A stretch of 59,794 nucleotides of DNA from an uncultured Caldilineales bacterium (GTDB lineage: Bacteria; Chloroflexota; Anaerolineae; JAAEKA01): contig CALESQ010000007.1 in the NCBI GenBank assembly GCA_937907455.1, forward strand, positions 1 to 59,794, given 5' to 3'. Of the stretch, positions 59,625 through 59,794 are shown in pieces (the stretch's first letter is position 1; each line of letters begins with the position of its first letter). The notes beneath the pieces are model-generated. The model ran no database searches. It saw only the letters and a program-made list of their open reading frames with translations, and had not been told where the DNA came from. Both the position numbers and the translations under genes were made by a program.

Positions 59625-59793
59625 CCGGCGGTCGCCGCCGGACGGAGGCGCGGCAGGGATGGCAGGCGCGTGCATCGCCGTGGCAGCGCCGGGGGATGAA
59701 ATCCCACCGGCTGGCGAACGGCGCCCGCTGAAGCGGGCTGGCAAGCCCCATTGATGGGGCGCTGCACCGTAGCCGGACGATTGATCGTCCGGC
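59625..59793. repeat. Cluster of small hairpins with TTGA/TGAA loops
   Basis: Five hairpins in 169 bp: CCGGCGG-TCG-CCGCCGG (59625-59641), GGGAT-GAA-ATCCC (59693-59705), GCCCGC-TGAA-GCGGGC (59723-59738), GCCCCA-TTGA-TGGGGC (59745-59760) and GCCGGACGA-TTGA-TCGTCCGGC (59772-59793). Arms differ but loops are alike. The array may continue past the window end. No gene is seen from 59517 on. Confidence 0.8.
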
Positions 59794-59794
59794 G

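Overview
The window reads as a free-living, high-GC bacterium, most likely a member of the Chloroflexota of the Anaerolineae/Caldilineae kind. This is inferred from gene content, not from a marker-gene search: a propionyl-CoA/methylmalonyl-CoA block, a putative F420-type luciferase-like oxidoreductase, an archaeal/eukaryote-type prolyl-tRNA synthetase, a T-box leader on leuS, many lipoproteins with no outer-membrane machinery, and a secreted glycosidase ending in a YLPLIL-type tail. Promoters are sigma70-like (TTGACA-17-TATAAT), Shine-Dalgarno sites are common, and TTG/GTG starts occur. There is no rRNA, prophage, transposase or CRISPR array. Coding density is high, with about 52 protein genes and one tRNA.

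Layout. 1-8.3 kb: GH1 beta-glucosidase; RqcH/NFACT protein coupled to a polysaccharide deacetylase; a GNAT enzyme divergent from acylphosphatase and pcm; a Nudix hydrolase; a membrane-anchored coiled-coil protein. 8.3-14 kb: glycosyltransferase, dodecin, Nudix, sugar-nucleotide epimerase, a Gly-rich repeat protein behind a strong promoter and long leader, and YchF. 14.2-18.5 kb: 2-oxoacid dehydrogenase E1 alpha/beta with a CitE-like lyase, facing a thiolase. 18.6-25 kb: TVP38-like membrane protein, two HtrA-type proteases, an ammonium transporter, PncC with a small coupled protein, and a membrane-anchored Trm112-like protein. 25-28 kb: HIT protein and an unusual PHP/AlbA-like/repeat protein. 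28-37.4 kb: MDR oxidoreductase, acyltransferase-like membrane protein, then acyl-CoA carboxylase (carboxyltransferase, biotin carboxylase, biotin carrier), methylmalonyl-CoA mutase large subunit, a hotdog thioesterase and methylmalonyl-CoA epimerase. 37.4-44.2 kb: decaheme cytochrome c lipoprotein, ProRS, LLM oxidoreductase, and a GH5 enzyme with an inserted domain. 44.2-44.9 kb: an 85-bp tandem array. 45-48.5 kb: M20 peptidase, Na/Pi-cotransporter-like protein, tandem Usp. 48.5-53.6 kb: a BMP-family nucleoside ABC importer ending in a cytosine deaminase. 53.8-59.5 kb: T-box leuS, four-helix-bundle protein, trmB, epimerase, tRNA-Arg(CCU).

How the genes work together. The 30-37 kb cluster would convert propionyl-CoA to succinyl-CoA. 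The E1, lyase and thiolase genes are compatible with branched-chain or odd-chain acyl-CoA metabolism feeding it. The B12-binding mutase subunit and the E2/E3 components are not in the window. The BMP operon couples nucleoside/nucleobase import to cytosine deamination.

The most distinctive material is non-coding or architectural: a dispersed GC-rich element found at gene 3' ends and expanded into the 85-bp array; two opposed arrays of octamer-type repeats inside the carboxylase cluster; a series of hairpins with TTGA/TGAA loops at the right edge; the PHP/AlbA-like protein with three copies of an unrecognised C-terminal repeat; and a LeuS with about 100 extra residues in its editing region.
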